Shown piece by piece: positions 10,367 to 19,013 of a DNA stretch of 59,638 nt. The number at the start of each line of letters is the position of its first letter. Position 1 is the stretch's first letter. The notes beneath the pieces are model-generated. The model was given only the letters and a program-made list of their open reading frames with translations. It did not search any database and was not told the origin of the DNA. The position numbers and the translations under genes are program-made. This DNA comes from Pseudomonadota bacterium. Its GTDB lineage: Bacteria > Chloroflexota > UBA6077 > JAJPHF01. The DNA lies in assembly GCA_021325365.1 (NCBI GenBank), contig JAJPHF010000160.1, positions 1 through 59,638 of the forward strand, written 5' to 3'.

Positions 10367-11533
10367 TCAGGGCGCAGCGCTCAACGCTTTCCGCGCCATC
10401 GCCTGCGCCGTCTTCTGCAGCTCAGGGGTGCGCGCCTGTAGCTCGGCGAGCGCGGCCGGCTCGCTTTGGCCCGCGGCGACCAGCGCCCGCCCCTCTTCCC
10501 GCAGCCGCGCGCGCACCGCGTTCAGCGCGCCCCGGTAGCGCTCGCGGTAGCCGCGCTTCTGGTCGTCCTCCACCGCGTCGAGCTTCACGCCGCTCGCCGC
10601 CAGCTGGGCGCGGAAGACGCGGAACGGATAGACCGCTGTCGCCAGGTCACGAAGGCCGCGCTCCAGTGCGCCCCGTGCCGCCATCTGCCGCTCCAGGTAG
10701 CTCGCCAGGTCGACGCTCGTGAACAGATGCCGTGACGTGCGCAGGCGGACCAGCGCTGCGCGCGCGTCAATGGCCGTCGGCGTCTCGGCGAACAGCGGCG
10801 TGGCCAGCCGCGTGAGTGCCCCCGCGAACCCAGCGCCGAGCCGGAAGTAGCGCTCGGCCCCGTCGATCGTCGCCAGCAGCCCCACGCTGCGATCCATCTC
10901 TGCCAGCCAGCGGCCCAGCTCCCAGCCGTCGAGCGGGCCAAAGAACGCCTCCGGGTCCACCGGGCAGAGCACCACGTCGGCGAGCGTCAGCGGAGACTCG
11001 GCGTGCGCGTTGGCCTCGCTCGCCAGGAAGGCGCGGTTCTCGGGGTGCTCGGGCGCGAAGAACAAGCCATCCACGTACTCCAGCGTCGCGACCGCGAGGC
11101 CGGCAGCCTGCTCCACGGCGGCCAGGTGCGCCTGCACCTGCGGCACCGCGGCGCCCAGCAGCCGCTCGAGGGTCACCGCGCTGACTTGCGGCAGCTCCGC
11201 CCGCTCCAGCGCCCACTTGAAGTCGACGGGCTGCAGCACGGCCGCATCGGGGGCCCTGGTCCCCAGCAGCGCGGCGTCGGGGTTCGGAAGCCCCGTCGCG
11301 TGGATCTCGCGCCGCAGCGCTTCGTCGTCGGCCAGCGCCACCACGGCCCGCGGCACGTACTCGCCCAGCGCGGTCAGCCGCGGTGCGTCGAGCTGCCCTG
11401 CCAGCGCGGCCAGCCCGACCTCCTCCCATTGGCGCCCCAGCGCCTCGTCGGCGCGACCCCAGTTGCCGATGCGCTGGAGCCGCGCCACCGTCCACACGCC
11501 GCGCGCTGCACCGCGCCCTCCGCCGCCTCGCAT
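10367..11533 (-). CDS. Uncharacterised protein, 388 aa
   Basis: Not recognised. There is no signal peptide or membrane segment, and the protein is Ala/Leu/Arg-rich and largely helical. Visible segments include LPNPDAALLGTRAPDAAVLQ, DFKWALERAELPQVSA, LEYVDGLFFAPEHPENRAF, ADVVLCPVDPEAFFGPLDGW and, near the C-terminus, a probable coiled coil (LNAVRARLREEGRALVAAG). The start ATG at 11533 has GGGGAGG upstream, and TACAAT (11566-11561) would place a transcription start about 20 bases before it. It shares a strand with the flavin reductase gene downstream, separated by the heptamer array. Confidence 0.7.
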   Translation of the reverse strand: MRGGGGRGAARGVWTVARLQRIGNWGRADEALGRQWEEVGLAALAGQLDAPRLTALGEYVPRAVVALADDEALRREIHATGLPNPDAALLGTRAPDAAVLQPVDFKWALERAELPQVSAVTLERLLGAAVPQVQAHLAAVEQAAGLAVATLEYVDGLFFAPEHPENRAFLASEANAHAESPLTLADVVLCPVDPEAFFGPLDGWELGRWLAEMDRSVGLLATIDGAERYFRLGAGFAGALTRLATPLFAETPTAIDARAALVRLRTSRHLFTSVDLASYLERQMAARGALERGLRDLATAVYPFRVFRAQLAASGVKLDAVEDDQKRGYRERYRGALNAVRARLREEGRALVAAGQSEPAALAELQARTPELQKTAQAMARKALSAAP

Positions 11534-11678
11534 CCGCTGCCGCCTCCCCGCGTTGGCCGCATTGTACCATCGCCGCCTTCTTTACCCTGACTTAACCCCA
11601 TCCCTCCCGCGCTCGCCCGTTCAAGGCTAGGCCGGGGGCATGGCGTCCGCTATGATGTGGCATATAGGGGAGGACACG

Positions 11679-11837
11679 ATGACCGAACATCCATCCGTCG
11701 AACCGGTCGAGGAACAGGCGGAGACCATCGAGGTGCTCGCCACCGTGTTCCACGACTGGAAGCAGACCCACCCGGAGGGAACCTGGCTCGAGTTCTGGAC
11801 GGCCGTGGGCAACGGCGACGTGCAGATGCCGAGCTAG
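11679..11837 (+). CDS. Small hypothetical protein, 52 aa
   Basis: ATG at 11679 behind GGGGAGGACACG (an excellent ribosome site); TATGAT at 11651-11656 is a likely -10. The product is acidic at the N-terminus (MTEHPSVEPVEEQAETIEV) and ends in a compact aromatic segment (FHDWKQTHPEGTWLEFWTAV). It has no cysteine or membrane segment. An in-frame ATG at 11640 lies upstream of the -10 element and is rejected as the start. Function unknown. Confidence 0.6.
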   Translation: MTEHPSVEPVEEQAETIEVLATVFHDWKQTHPEGTWLEFWTAVGNGDVQMPS

Positions 11838-11891
11838 CGCCATCACCCGACGGGGGCGCCCCGCTCGACCAGACTAGTGCCAGCGCGGCGC

Positions 11892-12518
11892 TCAGTCCAG
11901 CAGCGCGAACACGCGGCACGGGGCGGCCCCGGTGCCCCGCAGCCGCAGCGGCGCGACGTAGAGCTGCACTTCGGGCGCCGTCAGCGCACCCAGGTTGACC
12001 AACCCCTCCACGATCAGCACGTCGCGCTCCAGCAAGAAGCGATGACCCGCGTAGTCGGGCGTGGCGTCGAAGTCGAAGGCGTCGATGCCGAGCAGCCGCA
12101 CCCCGCGATCCACCAGCCAGGCCAGCGACTCCAGTCCCAGCATGGGGCGCCGCCGGTCCCGCGGCGCGATCGGCCCGCCTCGATCGGCATAGCCCGAGCG
12201 CAGGAGCAGGAACGGGTTCCGCCGCACCCGCCCCTCGGCGGGCGCCAGATCCGCCACGCCCAGCGCGCGGCACGACACGTCCACCACGCTCGCGCGGCCG
12301 ATAAAGCGATCGAGCGGCTGGTCGCCCAGCGTGCGACCGCCCGCCAGGAAGTGCGCCTGCGTCTCGACGTGCGTGCCCGCCTGGTCGCTGAGCGCCAGCC
12401 GCGCGACGGCGAACCCGTCGGCCGCCACCGTGGCCGCGGGCGCGATCGCTACCGGCGGATCGCCCGGATAGACGGGCATCCCCGACCACAGCTCCGCCGT
12501 CAGGTCCACCACGCGCAT
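11892..12518 (-). CDS. Cyclase family protein (kynurenine-formamidase-like fold)
   Basis: 208 residues from the ATG at 12518, preceded by GGGGAGCGAGGGG; the longer frame to 12725 adds arginine-rich sequence not seen in the family. Starts MRVVDLTAELWSGMPVYPGD, as in cyclase/KynB-type metallohydrolases. The metal motif normally reads HxGTHVDxPxH; here it is QAGTHVETQAHF, so the first His is Gln and the Asp is Glu. The later segment LLGIDAFDFD and the final beta region are typical. The altered ligands make the substrate and even the activity uncertain. Confidence 0.78.
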   Translation of the reverse strand: MRVVDLTAELWSGMPVYPGDPPVAIAPAATVAADGFAVARLALSDQAGTHVETQAHFLAGGRTLGDQPLDRFIGRASVVDVSCRALGVADLAPAEGRVRRNPFLLLRSGYADRGGPIAPRDRRRPMLGLESLAWLVDRGVRLLGIDAFDFDATPDYAGHRFLLERDVLIVEGLVNLGALTAPEVQLYVAPLRLRGTGAAPCRVFALLD

Positions 12519-12657
12519 CGCCCCTCGCTCCCCGCGCCCCGTACTCACCGGCTCGCCCACCCCTGGTGCAGCATCAGAGAAGCCCTTCGGCCAAGCGCCG
12601 CCCTCCAATCGGGTCCCCCGCGCTCGTGATACCCTGGGAGACTGGGGGACGCCACCG

Positions 12658-14262
12658 ATGACCGCGCCAGCCAACGCCGACCTGCTGCACGCGGCACAGT
12701 TCCGGGCCCGCACCATCCCCGACATTCTATTGCAGGCCCGCGCCCGTCACGGGGCACGGCCGGCGCTGGCGCTCCGCGATCCGGCGCGCGGCTTTAGCTG
12801 GACGTTCGATGAAACCGTGGCGTTCGCGGCGGGCGTGGCCCGTTGGCTGCGGGTGCAGGGCGTGGAGCGCGGCGACCGTGTCGTCCTCTGGGGCCCCAAC
12901 GAGCCGGCCTGGGGCGGGACCTTCTTCGGCGCGCTGCTCGTCGGCGCCGTCGTCGTGCCGCTCGACGCCCGCGGCGCGCCCGATTTCGCCGCGCGGGTGA
13001 CGGAGCGCACGCGCCCGCGCCTCCAGGTGCTCGGCGCCGCGCAGCCGCCGGTGGCGGGCGTGCCGGCGGTGCGCTTCGCCGACCTGCCGCCGCTGGAGCG
13101 CGGTCTGGAGCCGCCCGCGCCGGTCGCCGCCCCGGACGACCTGGCCGAGATCGTGTTCACCTCGGGCACCACCGGGGCGCCCAAGGGCGTGATGATCACG
13201 CACGGCAACCTGGTGAGCAACGTGCGCTCGATGATCGAGGTGGTTCCCATCCAGCCCACCTACCGCCTGCTCTCGCTGCTGCCGCTCAGCCACATGTTCG
13301 AGCAGGCGGTCGGGCTCGGCGCGGCGCTCAGCGGCGGGGCCTCGGTGGTGTACGTGGGCACGCTCCGCCCCGACACGATCTTCGAGGCGCTGGGCGCCGA
13401 GGGGATCACGACCATACTGGCCGTGCCGCAGGTCTTGCAGCTTTTCCTCAGCGCGATCGAGCGCGAGGCGCGGCGCGGCGGGCGGGAGCGTCTCTTCCGC
13501 CTTCTCCAGGCCGTCGCGCCTGCCGTGCCGTTCGACCTGCGCCGCCACCTGTTCGCGCCCGTCCATGAGCGCCTGGGCGGCCGGTTCCTCTTCTTCGTCA
13601 GCGGCGGCGCCTACCTCGATCCGGCTCTGGCGCGCGCCTGGGAGAACATGGGCGTGAAGGTGGTGCAAGGCTACGGCGCCACCGAGGCATCGCCGGCCAT
13701 CGCGGCGAACTCGCTCGCCCGCCGCAACCTGCGCTCCATCGGCAAGCCGCTGAGCTGCAACGCGGTGCGGCTCGCGGCGGACGGCGAGATCCAGGCGCGC
13801 GGCGCGAACATCACGCCCGGCTATTGGGAGGACCCGGTGGCCACGGCAGCCGTGTTCGAGGACGACTGGTACTGCACGGGCGATCTCGCCCGCCAGGACG
13901 CCGACGGCTACCTGTACCTGATCGGCCGCAAGAAGAACGTGATCGTGCTGGCGAGCGGCGAGAACGTGTATCCGGAGGACGTCGAGAGCCTGCTCGTGCA
14001 GCAGCCGGGCGTCCGCGACGCCGTGGTGCTCGGCCTGACGCGGCCGGACGGCGAGGTGGAGGTCCACGCCGTGCTGCTGGCGAGCGACGCCGACGCCGCG
14101 GCGGCCGCGGTCAAGGCCGTGAACCGCCACCTGGCGATCCACCAGCGCGTGCGCAGCACGACGCTGTGGCCCGACGAGGACTTCCCCCGCACGCTCACGC
14201 TGAAACCGCGCCGGCCGGAGATCGAGACGCGCCTGCGGACGCTGCGCCCGGAGTACCGGTAG
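12658..14262 (+). CDS. AMP-binding long-chain acyl-CoA ligase-like protein
   Basis: 534 residues, ATG after GGGGGAC, with GATACC at 12628-12633 as a possible -10. Adenylate-forming enzymes activate a carboxylate with ATP, then usually load CoA. Seen: P-loop FTSGTTGAPKGVMITHGN near residue 167, LPLSHMFEQ, the A5 motif QGYGATEASP, and YCTGDLARQDADGYLYLIGRKKN with the hinge. The C-terminal lid has TLTLKPRR, carrying the candidate catalytic Lys. The LPLSHMFE form and overall order fit fatty-acyl-CoA synthetases. The substrate cannot be told, and there are no beta-oxidation genes nearby. Confidence 0.88.
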   Translation: MTAPANADLLHAAQFRARTIPDILLQARARHGARPALALRDPARGFSWTFDETVAFAAGVARWLRVQGVERGDRVVLWGPNEPAWGGTFFGALLVGAVVVPLDARGAPDFAARVTERTRPRLQVLGAAQPPVAGVPAVRFADLPPLERGLEPPAPVAAPDDLAEIVFTSGTTGAPKGVMITHGNLVSNVRSMIEVVPIQPTYRLLSLLPLSHMFEQAVGLGAALSGGASVVYVGTLRPDTIFEALGAEGITTILAVPQVLQLFLSAIEREARRGGRERLFRLLQAVAPAVPFDLRRHLFAPVHERLGGRFLFFVSGGAYLDPALARAWENMGVKVVQGYGATEASPAIAANSLARRNLRSIGKPLSCNAVRLAADGEIQARGANITPGYWEDPVATAAVFEDDWYCTGDLARQDADGYLYLIGRKKNVIVLASGENVYPEDVESLLVQQPGVRDAVVLGLTRPDGEVEVHAVLLASDADAAAAAVKAVNRHLAIHQRVRSTTLWPDEDFPRTLTLKPRRPEIETRLRTLRPEYR

Positions 14263-14300
14263 CCTGATTTGGTGCTTGGAGGGGTCGATCCATGCCCCGC

Positions 14301-14333
14301 GCCGGGCAGCCGGGAACAAGCCCCGGCCCTACG
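14301..14333 (-). repeat. CGTAGGGC-type intergenic hairpin repeat, copy 1
   Basis: On the minus strand CGTAGGG, then CCGGGGCTTGTTCCCGG. It matches the copy at 59491-59520 (CGTAGGG, then CAGGGGCTCGTCCCCTG) in length and layout, with compensating arm changes. It lies between the ends of two convergent genes and could act as a weak bidirectional terminator. Confidence 0.6.
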
Positions 14334-14394
14334 CCGCGGCCCCGTTTCACGAGTCCTCACCCGCGAACGCCGCCCTCACCCGTAGGAGGCGCGC

Positions 14395-14967
14395 TCAGGC
14401 TTCGGCGGCCAGCGGCCAGAGGCGCGGCAGGGCGGCGCGCGGCACGAGGAGCGGCCAGGCGCCCACGCCGCTGCCCCGCCCCTCGACGAGCGGCGCCAGG
14501 ACGAGCGGCTGCTGCCCGAACACGCCGACCACGAGCCGCGCCCGCGCCTGGTACTCGTCCACTGCCCAAGCGTAGCGCTGCGTGTACGGGTAGGCGCCCG
14601 TCGCGGCGCGGTGCTGCTCCAACAGCCAGACGTAGGCGGCCGCCGGGCCGATCGTCGCCGCAACACTCGCTGGCAGGTGCTCCGACAGCTCCGCCATCAT
14701 CCGCGCCGCGGCCTCATACGGCTGATTGAAGCTGCCGGGCAGGAGCGCGGCTTTGTACGCCAGGTCGATGGCGACGGTCGTGCGCTCGACCGTGTCGGGC
14801 GCGTGCGCGGCGAAGTAGCGCCCGCCCTTGAACGGGGCGCCCGCGGCCCGTAGGCCCGCCAGCGTCAGGCCGGCCGGCAGCCGGACTAGCGTCCAGCCGC
14901 TCTCGGCGAGGGTCCGCGCGTCGTGCGGCGCGAACGCGCTCGCGGCGTCGGCCCCCGGCCCACTCAC
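14395..14967 (-). CDS. Uncharacterised protein, 190 aa
   Basis: Starts at GTG 14967, 35 bases after the stop of the response regulator gene, so probably the third cistron of the two-component operon. Mixed alpha/beta, no signal peptide. Visible: APFKGGRYFAAHAPDTVERT, LLPGSFNQPYEAAARMMAEL, YVWLLEQHRAATGAYPYTQ and WAVDEYQARARLVVGVFGQQ. I do not recognise the family. Its position suggests an accessory or target of the kinase/regulator pair, but that is inference. The start is uncertain; no clear ribosome site. Confidence 0.6.
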   Translation of the reverse strand: MSGPGADAASAFAPHDARTLAESGWTLVRLPAGLTLAGLRAAGAPFKGGRYFAAHAPDTVERTTVAIDLAYKAALLPGSFNQPYEAAARMMAELSEHLPASVAATIGPAAAYVWLLEQHRAATGAYPYTQRYAWAVDEYQARARLVVGVFGQQPLVLAPLVEGRGSGVGAWPLLVPRAALPRLWPLAAEA

Positions 14968-15001
14968 GCTCGCGCTCGCGCGCCGCGCGCATGTCGAGCC
15001 G

Positions 15002-15697
15002 TCATTCGTCGTCGTCCAGCGCGACGAGGCGCTTGCGGACCGCGTAGACGGCGGCCTCGCTGCGCCGCGAGAGCCCCAGCTTGTCGAGGATATGGCTGAC
15101 GTGGTGGCCGGCGGTCTTCTCGCTGATGACCAGCCGCTCGGCGATCTCGCGGTTCGTGCAGCCGCGCGCGATCAGCGCCAGCACCTCGCGCTCGCGCTCG
15201 GACAGCGGGTCGGGCAACGGCTCGGGCGCACGGGCAAGCTGCGTCAGCCGGCGTGTCACCTTGCCGGTAACCGACGGGTCGATCAGCTCCTGGCCGGCTG
15301 CCACGGCGCGGATCGCCCGCAGCAGCTCGGCGCGGCTGGTGTTCTTGAGCAGGTAGCCAGAGGCGCCCGCCAGGATCGACGAGATGACCGCGTCGTCGTC
15401 GCTGTAGGAGGTCAGCATCAGCACCCGCGGCGGGTGGGGCAGGGACCGGAGCGCGCGGCACGCCTCGACGCCGCCCAGCCCCTCCATCACCACGTCGAGC
15501 AGCACCACGTCGGGCCGCAGGCGTCGCGCCTCCGCGATGGCCGCCTCACCGCTCGCCGCCTCGCCGGCCACGTCGAGGTCGGCTTCCAGGTCGAGCAGCG
15601 TGCGCAGCCCCGCCCGCACCACCTCGTGGTCGTCCACGAGCAGGAGACGCGTCGTGCGCGCCGGGTCCCGCGCGCCGGTTGCGCCGTCGTCGGCCAT
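15002..15697 (-). CDS. NarL/FixJ-type response regulator
   Basis: From the ATG at 15697 (GAGG 9 bases upstream) the protein has 231 residues; an ATG at 15760 overlaps the kinase stop and would give 252. The receiver domain has the acidic pair D22-D23, phosphoacceptor D68 in VVLLDVVM, a switch Thr in MLTSYSDDD and Lys in GYLLKNT. The output is a LuxR-type HTH ([20 protein letters not shown], then [16 protein letters not shown]). It is a DNA-binding transcription regulator, translationally coupled to the kinase gene upstream. Confidence 0.93.
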   Translation of the reverse strand: MADDGATGARDPARTTRLLLVDDHEVVRAGLRTLLDLEADLDVAGEAASGEAAIAEARRLRPDVVLLDVVMEGLGGVEACRALRSLPHPPRVLMLTSYSDDDAVISSILAGASGYLLKNTSRAELLRAIRAVAAGQELIDPSVTGKVTRRLTQLARAPEPLPDPLSEREREVLALIARGCTNREIAERLVISEKTAGHHVSHILDKLGLSRRSEAAVYAVRKRLVALDDDE

Positions 15698-15746
15698 CGT
15701 CGCGCACCTCGCTTGACTGGGACTGGGCCGTCCGACCATCCACTCT

Positions 15747-17531
15747 CTACTCGCTAGCATACGGCACGAACAGCTCGACGTGGGCGCCGCCGCCCGGCCT
15801 GGACTCCACGACGACGCGCCCCCTCACCTCGGCCGCGCGCGCCGCCATGCTCGCCAGCCCGTGGCCGCGCGCGACGACGGCCGGGTCGAAGCCCCGCCCG
15901 TCGTCGCGCACCGCGAGCACCAGCGCCGTGGGCTCCCAGCGCAGCGTTACGTCCACCCGCGTGGCGCGCGCGTGCTTGAACGCGTTGGCCAGCGCCTCCT
16001 GGAGCACGCGGTAAACGGCGGCGCGGGCGCGCGGCGACAGGGGCCGCTCGGTCCCGCTCGCGTGGAGCGTCGCCGGCAGCCCGGCGATCGTCTGGAACTC
16101 GCGTAGGGGATTGCGTAGCACGTCCGCGAGCGGCGCCTCGCCGCCCAGCAGCGGCTTGAGGTCGAAGATGTAGTGGCGCACTTCCCAGAGCGCCTGCCGC
16201 GCCAGCCCGAGCAGCTGGTCGAGCCGCGCGGCCAGCGCGGGGGCTGGCGGTCGGCGGTTGGGGGCCAGGGGAGCGGAGGCGACCAGACCATCTCCGGCCG
16301 CTCGGCCCCCCTCTGGCCTCTGGCCCCTGGCCTCTGGCCCCTGTTGCGCCGCCAGCTCGGCGCACGCTTCCAGGTTCAGCGTGAGCATGTACAGCGATTG
16401 GGCCACGCCGTCGTGGATCTCGCGGGCCAGGCGCTCGCGCTCGCCGGCCGCCGCGAGCATGGCCTTGTCGCGCGCCAGCGCGGCGTTGCGCAGGCCAAGC
16501 GTGACCTGCCCGGCGAGCGCCTGCACCACCGCCTCGGTCGGCGCGGCGGCGCCCGGTCGGTAGACGGCGACGAGCCAGGCGGCGGGCGCGTCATCCGCGC
16601 CGAGCGGGGCGGCCACGATATCATCGCCGGCCACCCCGGCGTCGGGAGCCGAGTCCGCACCGGTCGCCCGCGCGGGTAGCGCCAGGGCGGGCAGTGTCCG
16701 CGGCACGCCGTAGCCGGCGAGCAGCGCGGCGGTCGGCGCCTCCGTCGTGTAGATGCCGAAGCCGGGCAGGCGCAGATGGCGCCGCACGGCCGCAACGGTC
16801 TGGGCATACAGCGCCTCCACCTCGGGCGGGCTCTCCAAGACGCGCTGCGCCACGGCGTACAGGGCGCGCGTCTCCTGCGAGACCGCTGCCGTGCGCCGCC
16901 GCTCGACCTCGACGCGGTGAACGAGATCGGCCAGGTAGGCGCTGAACAGCGCGATCAGGTACGCGTCGGCGAACGCGGCCACGAGGCTGTCCAGCTGGCC
17001 GGCGCGCAGCACGCCGGCCAGGCCGTCGCCCGCGAACAGCACGGCGAGCAGGTACAGCGCGTCGAAGACCGTCGCCGCGATGAGCGCGCCCCGCCAGCGG
17101 AAGACCAGCGCGGGAAAGATCAACGACGTGAGCGCGTACTGAAAGAACGGGCTGCGGAACCCGCCCGTGCCGGCGACGGCCGCCATGGAGAGCAGGAGGT
17201 CCGCGGCCGCCCACAGCGCGCTGCCCTGGCGACGGTGCAGGCCCGAGCGCCGCAGGAGGGGGCGTAGTTCGCGGTGCAGCAGCGGATAGTAGACCGTGAA
17301 CAGGGCCGTCTGGAGAAACGTCAGCGCGAGGAACGGCCCGGCCGTGGCGCGGTTGAGCGCGGGCGCGCCGCCGACAAGGGTGATGACGAGCGCCAGCCCC
17401 CAGGCGATCCAGCGCACCGCCACCTGGAAGTAAGCGGGGCCAAGCGCCCGGGCGCGCTGCCAGTGGCGGCGCCAGGTGACGCGGCGCGCGGCCGTCGCCG
17501 CCTTCGCTGTCCGCGCCGGCGCTTCGCGCAC
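15747..17531 (-). CDS. Membrane sensor histidine kinase, HisKA_3 type, with heptamer-encoded insert
   Basis: Start taken at GTG 17531 (GGAGG 6 bases upstream, TATATT -10 at 17570-17565). The frame opens 50 codons earlier, but that would put translation before the promoter. 594 residues. The N-terminus has five to six membrane segments (about 25-215), then a GAF-like sensor region (about 230-355). The dimerisation helix has phosphoacceptor His373 in LAREIHDGVAQSL, and the ATPase domain has VLQEALANAFKHA and VRDDGRGFDP. Residues about 395-431 are a Pro/Gly/Arg/Ala-rich insert between the two DHp helices, encoded by a 7-bp repeat (16311-16345). Partner is the regulator immediately downstream. 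Confidence 0.9.
   Translation of the reverse strand: MREAPARTAKAATAARRVTWRRHWQRARALGPAYFQVAVRWIAWGLALVITLVGGAPALNRATAGPFLALTFLQTALFTVYYPLLHRELRPLLRRSGLHRRQGSALWAAADLLLSMAAVAGTGGFRSPFFQYALTSLIFPALVFRWRGALIAATVFDALYLLAVLFAGDGLAGVLRAGQLDSLVAAFADAYLIALFSAYLADLVHRVEVERRRTAAVSQETRALYAVAQRVLESPPEVEALYAQTVAAVRRHLRLPGFGIYTTEAPTAALLAGYGVPRTLPALALPARATGADSAPDAGVAGDDIVAAPLGADDAPAAWLVAVYRPGAAAPTEAVVQALAGQVTLGLRNAALARDKAMLAAAGERERLAREIHDGVAQSLYMLTLNLEACAELAAQQGPEARGQRPEGGRAAGDGLVASAPLAPNRRPPAPALAARLDQLLGLARQALWEVRHYIFDLKPLLGGEAPLADVLRNPLREFQTIAGLPATLHASGTERPLSPRARAAVYRVLQEALANAFKHARATRVDVTLRWEPTALVLAVRDDGRGFDPAVVARGHGLASMAARAAEVRGRVVVESRPGGGAHVELFVPYASE
16311..16345 (-). repeat. In-frame heptamer array inside the histidine kinase gene
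   Basis: Plus-strand units CTCTGGC, CTCTGGC, CCCTGGC, CTCTGGC, CCCTGTT, exact 7-base period. A looser complementary arm (GGCTGGC, GGTCGGC, GGTTGGG, GGCCAGG) lies about 40-70 bases to the left, so the whole resembles the paired arrays of the his/pur region. It encodes part of a non-conserved insert. Confidence 0.65.
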
Positions 17532-17774
17532 GCGCCGCCTCCGTCCCCTGGCCCCGTCGCAGCAAATATAGCAGCTTGCCGCCGTCGTCCCCCCGCCGAC
17601 CGGCCAGGCCTCAGGCGCCTCCGAACCCTGGCTCGCCGCCACCTGGATTCGTCGCGGCACTATACAGCACGGGCCATGCACCTTATCGTGCTCTTAGGGG
17701 CGGCTGGTATGCTGTTTGCTGGCCGTCGCACCGGCGCGGCCTGCCGAGCGTAGCAAGTGAAGGTGGGACCCATC

Positions 17775-18818
17775 GTGACACACCCGACAACTCAGCTGGG
17801 CAAGGAGCGGCGCCCGCGCCTGCCGGCCGGCTGGGCCGGCGCCGCCGTGGCCGGGCTGGTGGCGGTCATGGCGCTGTCGTGTGCGGCGCCGGCCGCCCGG
17901 AGCGCGGCCGCGCCCGCGGTTGAGGACGCGCCCGCCGCGGTCGTGCGCACCTGGAGCGAGAGCGGGGGCCCGGCCCCGGCGCAGGTTGCGGTGACGGCAG
18001 CGACCGCCACCGAAACGCTGCCACCGGCGACGACTGGCAATGCGCTGCCCGAGTACGTCGGACCCATCCGCGGGCGCTTCCTCGAGCGATGGTTCGACAG
18101 CGCGGCGCTCGAGCGCACCATGCGCTACTTCGTCTACCTGCCGCCGGGCTACGACGTGAGCGGCCGCCTGTACCCCGTGCTCTATCTCCTGCACGGGGCG
18201 AGCGGCGAGGCCGAGGAGTGGGCGGCCTACGGCTTCCTGAACCGCCTGGACGCCGGCATCCTGGCCCACAGTCTGAACCCGTTCATCGCGGTGCTGCCCG
18301 AGGGCGAGTTCGGCTACTGGGTCAACCACGCGGAGGGCGGCGCGCGCTGGGGCGACTACCTGACGCGGGACGTGGTGACCGACGTGGACGCGCGCTATCG
18401 CACGGTGCCCACGCCCGCCGGCCGCGCCGTGGGCGGGCTGTCCATGGGCGGCACCGGCGGGCTGGTGCAGGCGTTCACCTACCCGTCGATCTTCGGCGTA
18501 GTCGGCGCCCACAGCCCATCGCTGCGCGAGGACAACAGCGTGGTGCCATTCCTGGGCGAGGGCGCGGAGTTCGCCGCGCGCGATCCCGTGCAGCTCGCGC
18601 GCACGCGGGATGGACTCGATAGCCTCCGCATCTGGCTGGACATCGGCGAGGCGGACCAGTTCTACCCGCGCGCCGCGGCGCTGCACGGCACGCTGCAAGA
18701 GCGCGGCGTGGCCCACGAGTGGCACCCCTTCCCCGGCGAGCACTACGAGGGCTACTGGATCGAGCACACCCCCGACTACCTCAGCTTCTACAGCCGCGCC
18801 CTCGGCACCAACAGCTAA
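17775..18818 (+). CDS. Esterase-D-like alpha/beta hydrolase lipoprotein
   Basis: Start at GTG 17775, with AAGGTGGG 8-9 bases upstream; an earlier in-frame GTG at 17757 overlaps that ribosome site. 347 residues. A signal peptide ends in a lipobox-like MALSC with Cys36, so the protein is probably a lipoprotein. A Thr/Ala/Pro-rich spacer follows, then the hydrolase domain: YFVYLPPGYDVSGRLYPVLY, LLHGASGEAEEW, nucleophile Ser223 in GGLSMGG, an acid in WLDIGEADQF and a His in FPGEHYEGYW. This is the putative-esterase (EstD/FrmB/Ag85-like) fold. TATGCT at 17708-17713 is a possible -10. The substrate is unknown. Confidence 0.85.
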   Translation: MTHPTTQLGKERRPRLPAGWAGAAVAGLVAVMALSCAAPAARSAAAPAVEDAPAAVVRTWSESGGPAPAQVAVTAATATETLPPATTGNALPEYVGPIRGRFLERWFDSAALERTMRYFVYLPPGYDVSGRLYPVLYLLHGASGEAEEWAAYGFLNRLDAGILAHSLNPFIAVLPEGEFGYWVNHAEGGARWGDYLTRDVVTDVDARYRTVPTPAGRAVGGLSMGGTGGLVQAFTYPSIFGVVGAHSPSLREDNSVVPFLGEGAEFAARDPVQLARTRDGLDSLRIWLDIGEADQFYPRAAALHGTLQERGVAHEWHPFPGEHYEGYWIEHTPDYLSFYSRALGTNS

Positions 18819-18827
18819 GCACCTCCT

Positions 18828-18875
18828 CAAGGATGGTGCGTGGGTACGGTGTAGCTGCCCCACGCACCATCCTTG
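18828..18875. terminator. Long perfect hairpin after the esterase gene
   Basis: CAAGGATGGTGCGTGGG (18828-18844) pairs with its exact complement at 18859-18875: a 17-bp stem with a 14-base loop, 10 bases after the stop codon. There is no T-run, so it may act as a factor-assisted terminator, an mRNA-protecting end, or be a mobile hairpin. Confidence 0.6.
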
Positions 18876-18946
18876 GAAACCGGCCTGGCTGCCCCCTGTA
18901 ACGTTCCCGCCATGGCAGCGTTCTATTTGACGGCCGCGTGTCGATA

Positions 18947-18972
18947 GCCGGCGCCCCGATCCGGGCGCCGGC
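18947..18972. repeat. GC hairpin upstream of the lipase-like gene
   Basis: GCCGGCGCCC at 18947-18956 pairs perfectly with GGGCGCCGGC at 18963-18972 around a 6-base loop, 42 bases before the next ATG. It could be the far end of a terminator or part of the leader. Confidence 0.45.
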
Positions 18973-19013
18973 CTGACGCGCCTGCATTCGAGCCGTCACG
19001 TGGGGGACGTTCC

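Noticed and set aside
12727..14319. 530-codon open frame antisense to the acyl-CoA ligase gene
   Set aside because: Antisense shadow with no domain; the ligase motifs are complete on the plus strand.
17532..17681. 50-codon N-terminal extension of the histidine kinase
   Set aside because: It spans the TATATT -10 element; GTG 17531 has a good ribosome site.
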